Made by a program: the position numbers and the translations under genes. From Nymphaea colorata (lineage: Eukaryota; Streptophyta; Magnoliopsida; Nymphaeales; Nymphaeaceae): 64,000 nt of DNA. Numbering within the stretch: the stretch's first letter is position 1; every line of letters begins with the position of its first letter. The stretch is taken from positions 18,627,655 to 18,691,654 of the forward strand of contig NC_045143.1 in NCBI RefSeq assembly GCF_008831285.2, given 5' to 3'. Shown here piece after piece: positions 58,780 through 64,000 of the stretch. Under the pieces are notes generated by a model. The model had not been told where the DNA came from. It ran no database searches and saw only the letters and a program-made list of their open reading frames with translations.

Positions 58780-59975
58780 GATACTTGTATGTAATTTTAG
58801 ATTTTATGATGGCTTGATTCTGAAATTAGTCTTAATATAAAAGGTAGTGGTCTCCTTAAGTCATGTGGAGAAAAAAGAATTTTCCAGGGTTTTCTCTTTC
58901 TTACTTATGTGAGAGCGACAATGCAATACATGGAGGCACCAGAAGACTCTACCACCAGATTCTATTGCCGCTTTTTTGAAGATGGATTTATGTACACTTC
59001 CAATTGAACTCATATTGTGATTCGATGATTCAGTGTAAACATATGCTGTTTTTGGGAATATTCGGTTCCTTCATTGTATACATAGTTTGGTCGACAGATG
59101 TACGCTAAACAGTCATCCTTATACATGTTAATTTGTTGTTGAAAGGACACCTAAGTAAAATTGCTACATGTTCATGTCGTTAAGTTGCTTTATTTGTCCT
59201 CATGAACATATTACACAAACATATTAATCAATAATCATATGACTAATTACACAAAAATATTAATGAATAACCATATAACAAAGATGACATGATATGGTGA
59301 ATTAGGTGCAAACACAGGGTAGAATTTACATAGCAAAGTATGACACCAACAATTGTTGGGTGAACTAATTTCATACCTACGTTGTAGCATTGAATTTTAA
59401 CGTAATAGCAAAAAAACTGACGTGCACAACAACAATTACATAGTAAAATACATATTGCTCAGTAGCCCCACACTGAATAAAAAAATGATCTATGGAGCTA
59501 AGGAATTAAAGCAACAATTACATGCAACAAGAAAGTGAATCACATGGTGAGGCATATAAAGATATAGCAGTAGTTGCATGACATTTAGTTTACTGAATTT
59601 CGTATTTAGTTTCATGAATTCTATATCTAAGATGAATTAAAGGTGACTTATGTAAGATTGTACTACATGAGACAAATGAACATGTGATACTAGTGTATTA
59701 TGTTAAGGATACAACAAACTATCACATTGCACAAATATCAACTTAATTTTTTTTCCAAACTTATTGCATCAATAACACATTAACCTTCAATGTGTTAAGG
59801 CATGGATGTTTGATAAGATGAGCCAACCTAGACCTGACTAAATCTTGTGCCCACATGAGGTTGACTCATTTAATAAACAAGTCGAGCTCGAGCTTGTATT
59901 AAAACTCTATGTATCAATGAGTCGAGCTCAAGTTACATGAGAGCTCATTTAAACTCAACTTGGCTTGTGTCTTCC
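58780..59975. other. AT-rich intergenic DNA, no gene recognised
   Basis: 59820-59960 is a GTCGAGCTCGAGCTTG-type repeat patch like 56880-57240. TGTTAAGGATACAAC at about 59703 matches the start of the copia LTR to the right in opposite orientation, and may be a leftover LTR end. Confidence 0.4.
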
Positions 59976-59979
59976 CTGT

Positions 59980-60312
59980 TTATTTATAAAGTTTCACACA
60001 CAGAGAAAGAAAAACAGAATGCAAGACTTGATTTAACATGGTTCAACTTTTAGAAGAGTCAATGTCCATGGTGGGAAACATACTCTCAATCTCTCAACCA
60101 TATTCATGTGATTGAGAGGTTTCTTTTAAATATTCTTCTTGCTTTACATTTGGATCAGATACTATCTTTATCAATTTTTTACAGTTGCCAAACTTGTAGG
60201 GATTGACTTTCCTTATTCTGATCCATTTGAAATTGTTTCAATTATCAATAGATTGTTGTCATCATCAAGCTGACACCCTTGATCTTCTTGTATGGTGGTT
60301 GTATCCTTAACA
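59980..60312 (-). repeat. 3' LTR of the right-hand copia
   Basis: On the minus strand the polypurine tract TTTGAGGGGGGA (about 60313-60326) is followed by TGTTAAGGATACAACC, the LTR start at 60312. Within it CTCTCAATCACATGAATATG and CATGGACATTGACTCTTC resemble known copia LTR strings. The far end near 59980 is estimated. Confidence 0.7.
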
Positions 60313-60329
60313 TCCCCCCTCAAATTGAG

Positions 60330-60857
60330 GGGAAGAGGGCAAATGCTCGAATTACTTCTAAGAGTTTCAACTCGTGGAAAGAGGCTCAGTGAACATCAAT
60401 TTCTATGTGCTTAGATCTTCAATGAAACATTGGATTTGCTGAAAGGTAGACTCTGCTGATATTATCTCAAAGAAGAGTGTGCACACATTGAGAAGGAATG
60501 CACAATTCTTGAAGTAAATATGTTAAGGAGATAACTTTGGTGGCTGCAAAAGTGAGAGCTCAATACTCAACCTCACTGTTAGAATAAGCAACAACGGTTT
60601 GCTTTTGAGCATACCATAAGACAAGCAAACAACTAAACAAAACCTCTAGTAGATTTACAATCATCAACACTGCCAGCCCAATCAACATCGGTATAAGCTG
60701 TCAAGGTAGTAGACGAAAAACATGGAAGCCTTTGCCCAAGAATGTGCTTGATATACCGAAAAATTCTTTCAACTGCAACCCAATGCAAATTGCAAAAAGA
60801 ATGCATGAATTGACAAACTTTATTCACCACATAAGAGAGATCAAAATGAGTGAACAT
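60330..60857 (-). pseudogene. Copia RNase H (broken), right-hand element
   Basis: Minus strand. MFTHFDLSYVVNKVCQFM, RIFRYIKHILG and AYTDVDWAGSVDDCKSTRGF are intact in one frame (60633-60857). After a break, AATKVISLTYLLQELCIPSQ and SANPMFH then SKHIEIDVH follow with stops between. Ends just before the polypurine tract. Confidence 0.85.
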
Positions 60858-60859
60858 GA

Positions 60860-61560
60860 GGTACTAAAGTGCACTGGCTACTTGCCAGTAGGGAGTAGGA
60901 TCAGCTAGAGGCTTCCATTAAGAGCAAAGAGGCAAGCACTAGAGGCCATCAGCTTGGATACAGGCTTGACACCAAGCATGTTCTGGTGTGAAAGGAGATC
61001 AAGCATGTACTTCCTTGACAAACAATTACTTGAGAAGTTCGATGCACCTCAATGCCCAAGAAATAATGTAAAGAACCAAGATCCTTGACAGGAAAACAAG
61101 GCCAGCTTAGAAACAAAAGCATCCACCATAGTAATTGGACAAGGAGATAAACAAGGATATCTAGCCAATCATAGACAAAGAGTGAAGTATCAATTTTCAA
61201 ACTAGTGAACTCAAGAGCCTCAAGGAACATAGTGAGTTTATTAAACCACACCAATGGAGCTTGTTTGAGGCTATAGATGGTTTTGTGAAGGCGGCACACA
61301 TAGTCAGGGCATTGGAGATCAACATAGTCTTTTCGGTTGTGACATATAAACAGCTTCAAACAAATCCCCATGTAGGAAAGCATTGTTGATGTCTACCTGT
61401 TGAGTAGGTATGTTGCAACTAAGATCAATCGTGAGCACAAGATGAATGGAGATATGCTTAACCACAAGACTAAATGTTTCAAAGTCGTCAATACCTGCCT
61501 CCTAAATGAAACTCCAGGCAGCTAAGGTTTTGTAGTATCCAATCGATCCATCAGGTTTCT
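60860..61560 (-). pseudogene. Copia reverse transcriptase (broken), right-hand element
   Basis: Minus strand. VDLQCPDYVCRLHKTIYSLK then QAPLVWFNKLTMFLEALEFT, and further VKDLGSLHYFLGIEVHRTSQ are clear RT blocks. The catalytic YVDD is not readable: the frame shifts immediately after ILVYLLV, losing the two aspartates in this frame. Confidence 0.85.
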
Positions 61561-61599
61561 GTTTAAGTTTATGAATCCATTTGGTGTCAACAAGATTAT

Positions 61600-62880
61600 A
61601 ATCATGAGAAGGGGGAACCAACATCTAGGTTTGGCTTTTAAGGAGAGCATGAAACTCATGGTCCATAACTTGACGCCAAGAGTTGTACTTCACGACTTGA
61701 GAAAAACAGGTAGGCTCAATTTCTTGATCCATTTGAGAAAGAATAGCGGTGGGAATTGGGTGCAAGGACAAAGTATATGTTCTGGGTTCAAGAGAGCTGG
61801 TTTGAGACTGGGTGAACATAGGATGAGTTCAAGAGATTGAGGAAGGCGGTGGTGGGGACTGGGAGAGGGAGGAATAGTAGGTTTGGGTGACATTGAAGGT
61901 GGGGAGTCAATTGGCAGAGGAATACTAGTGGAAGATGGAGGGTTTTATAGAGGAGCTTTAGGGGGTAACATAGTAGTAGGAGTAGGTAGGGGAGTGTGAA
62001 CCTGTAGGGTGGGGTTAGACGAGTATGGAGCTGAACTGGGAGAGGTTGGAGCCGCCTTAAAGGAAAAATCTCCTTTACCAAAAATGACGTTCCTATTCAC
62101 CATGAGTTTTTGAGTTTGCCTGTCATAACACAACATTTGTGCTGATTGTTGCAACCCAAGAAAACACATTTAATGGAGCGAAACTACAGTTTGTGATAAG
62201 GTGGCCGTTTAGATAAGTTATAATATAATGAGTGCATCTTGGCGTTTGGACATGATATTCTATTGATAAAATAAACAGCTATAGAGAACGAAAAATCCCA
62301 AAATCATTGTGGTACACCAGCATCAGCAAGAACTGTGAGCTCACTTTCAACCACATGACAATGTTTCGGTTCCACACATCCATTTTGTTCATGAGTATGT
62401 GGATACAAAACCCTACGTCCAATCCCTTGAGTTTTAAGGTAAGAGTTCAAGGGTCGGTATTCCCTATTCCAATCACTTTAGGAAGACTTAATCTTGGCAT
62501 CAAACTTGTTTTCAACTTGCTTCTTGAAAGACTAAAAAGCTGACAGCACATCAGATTTATTTCTTAAAATAAAAATCCAAATATAGAGAGGAAAAACATC
62601 CACAAAGGTAACATAATATGTATAGAATCAACTGGGGCAGGTCCCCAAACATAAAAAAATATCAAATCAAGAGGTTTTTCCATAGTATTCTGAGACAAAA
62701 CAAAAGGAACAACATGACTCTTTCCTAACTAGCATGCTTCACAAAGCTTATTGGAATGTAGATGATGTACCGACAATCCAAACTTAGACAAAACATGTCT
62801 AACTATTTTTATTGAGGCATGTCCCAAACGACTGTACCGAGTATCTATGGTAGTTCTCTCTCCAACTAGGGATGTAGTAT
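61600..62880 (-). pseudogene. Copia integrase/linker remnants, right-hand element
   Basis: Minus strand. Near 61620-61840 the pre-RT linker (PTCFSQVVKYNSWRQVMDHE, family position just before RT). 61790-62100 is a Pro/Leu-rich linker. 62080-62170 reads CFLGLQQSAQMLCYD and KLMVNRNVIFGKGDFSF, the C-terminal integrase region. 62640-62880 has pieces of pre-integrase. The integrase core is largely unreadable, so much is deleted or scrambled. Confidence 0.65.
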
Positions 62881-63066
62881 GCATGACGTCATGTGTTGCT
62901 AGGTGCGATAAAGCCTGTATTCAATTTTTCCATGAAAGAGAGTTCGCCCGGTCTTGTGATCCTTAAGAACACATTTTTCATAGTGAAACTCAAATATGGC
63001 ATCATTATCTTTAATAATAAGTGGAGCCAAAAGTAAATTCTATGAAATAGATGACACAAATAAATT

Positions 63067-63273
63067 TTAGTTTTTATGGAAATCTGAATTGGAAGCTTTA
63101 AAACAGGAATTTCCAATAGATGAGATGAACAAACCTGTGTCGTTACCTATCTTTAGTTGTTCCTTGCCCTTGTAATGTGAACTCATGGATAAGTTGTTAA
63201 AATCAGTAGTGACATGGTGAGTTGCTCTCGAGTCCGAGTACCATGCATTGTCAAGTTCTTCGAAATTGACCAT
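63067..63273 (-). pseudogene. Copia protease remnant, right-hand element
   Basis: Minus strand. WYSDSRATHHVTTDFNNLS corresponds to the copia protease active site, where D-S-G is expected; Arg replaces the Gly, which would abolish activity. GNDTGLFISSIGNSCFKASN follows as usual. A downstream frame break ends it. Confidence 0.82.
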
Positions 63274-63289
63274 TGCTGTATGGGCTTAT

Positions 63290-63990
63290 GGTGTCTCTTA
63301 CTTAAGAAATTGATATTCCTTACAATAGACTGCACTGTGTCTTTAGTGTCAGCAATTTTGACATGTGGTGCGGCTGTTTGCAACAATATGACCTGAATTA
63401 CCACAACCATGGCACACAAATTGACGACTTGCTCCAGCTCATCCTTGAGTGTAGTTCCTATTGTTGCGGCCCTTTTGATATTTGAGTTGGACTTATTTGG
63501 CTACTGGTGGTAATATGCAGTATTAGCAGTGTATTTTGTTTTCATTAGCTTCCAATTCACTTTTATGAATAAAAAGAAGACTAAACAGCTCGACAAGTTT
63601 GATTTGTTCAAGTCTGGCGTTCAACAATGTTCTCACGGCTTCATACTCATGGGCTGGTAAACCAGCAAGAATATATTATATGAGGTCATCTTCCTCCACC
63701 GGTTTAGATGCCAACATCTACTGATGAGCGATATTTTTTGTTTTGTGGAAGTATGCAACAATAGAGTCTGCTCCTTTCTTCATATTTTGAAGTCGGGAAC
63801 GAAGGTGTCGGATCCAAGGTCGAGAGTGGGCAGCATACATGCGTCTCAACGCACTCCAACTCCAGACTTCATAAGATATCTTTAAACCAATGATTTGACT
63901 ATGCACCACATAGGTCAAGGAAGAGATGAGCCACCCAACAGCAACAAATCGATCTTTTCCCATTCTATATATGCTGGATTCAATTTTGCA
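63290..63990 (-). pseudogene. Copia gag remnant, right-hand element
   Basis: Minus strand. The frame at 63718-63963 carries AVGWLISSLTYVVHSQIIGL, then a one-residue-shifted YEVWSWSALRRMYAAHSR and RHLRSRLQNMKKGADSIVAYF, a copia gag (UBN2-type) region that packages RNA in active elements. Between 63400 and 63700 the rest of gag and a Cys-rich knuckle-like stretch (CCHGCGNSGHI-like order) are visible in other frames. Confidence 0.78.
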
Positions 63991-64000
63991 TCCTTGTCGA

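Larger units (their letters stand above)
59980..64000 (-). mobile_element. Ty1/copia retrotransposon, decayed, cut by the window edge
   Basis: Minus strand. From right to left: gag, protease, pre-integrase/integrase remnants, RT, RNase H, polypurine tract, 3' LTR: the standard copia order. All domains carry stops or frameshifts. The 5' LTR and gag start lie beyond base 64000, so total length and age cannot be judged here. Confidence 0.88.

Noticed and set aside
1-64000. CRISPR arrays, bacterial operons, riboswitches
   Set aside because: Short direct repeats are only microsatellites or two-copy tandem duplications; intron-containing genes and plant transposons make a prokaryotic origin untenable.

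Overview
The window looks like nuclear DNA from a flowering plant. One intron-rich plant gene (TRM5, plus strand) and one small single-exon plant gene (AT-hook-like nuclear protein, minus strand) are separated by AT-rich sequence full of transposable-element debris: Ty1/copia elements with plant-type initiator-Met primer sites, hAT elements with 8-bp target duplications, MITEs and microsatellites. Species or order cannot be named from sequence alone. There are no bacterial operons, CRISPR arrays or confident tRNA/rRNA genes.

Layout. 0.1-0.6 kb: 3' end of a broken hAT transposase. 1.0-4.3 kb: GC-richer repeat-like block, unclassified. 4.3-4.6 kb: small foldback element. 8.6-14 kb: a 2.2-kb tandem segmental duplication; one copy carries a 411-bp hAT MITE and the other keeps the empty site. 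14-21 kb: AT-rich DNA with tandem repeats, a perfect 32-bp hairpin and microsatellites. 21.2-21.65 kb: AT-hook-like gene. 24.8-25.2 kb: second hAT MITE. 26.4-28.5 kb: decayed copia. 30.0-33.9 kb: copia element with both LTRs, PBS, PPT and near-perfect target duplication, but with gag, protease and integrase missing and a GC-rich segment in their place. 34-36.6 kb: unassigned repeat-like DNA.

36.6-56 kb: TRM5 (tRNA guanine-37 N1-methyltransferase). I could join 11 coding exons with consistent phases into a 484-residue protein, plus a probable non-coding first exon. Its introns are enlarged by insertions: a MITE in intron 3; a hAT-like element and a copia relic in intron 6; and, in the 7.9-kb intron 10, two more members of the same hAT-like family plus a foldback with about 1.25-kb arms around a hAT transposase fragment.

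56-60 kb: unassigned DNA with a 176-bp tandem duplication. 60-64 kb: a decayed copia element on the minus strand that runs off the right edge.

Most notable: (1) a non-autonomous element family with CTATG...CATAG ends, GGTACGGG-rich subterminal repeats and 8-bp target duplications, present three times in TRM5 introns; (2) the giant foldback in TRM5 intron 10, which would be transcribed as a long hairpin; (3) the filled/empty-site pair inside the tandem duplication. The host genes themselves look ordinary; the novelty, if any, is in the mobile elements.
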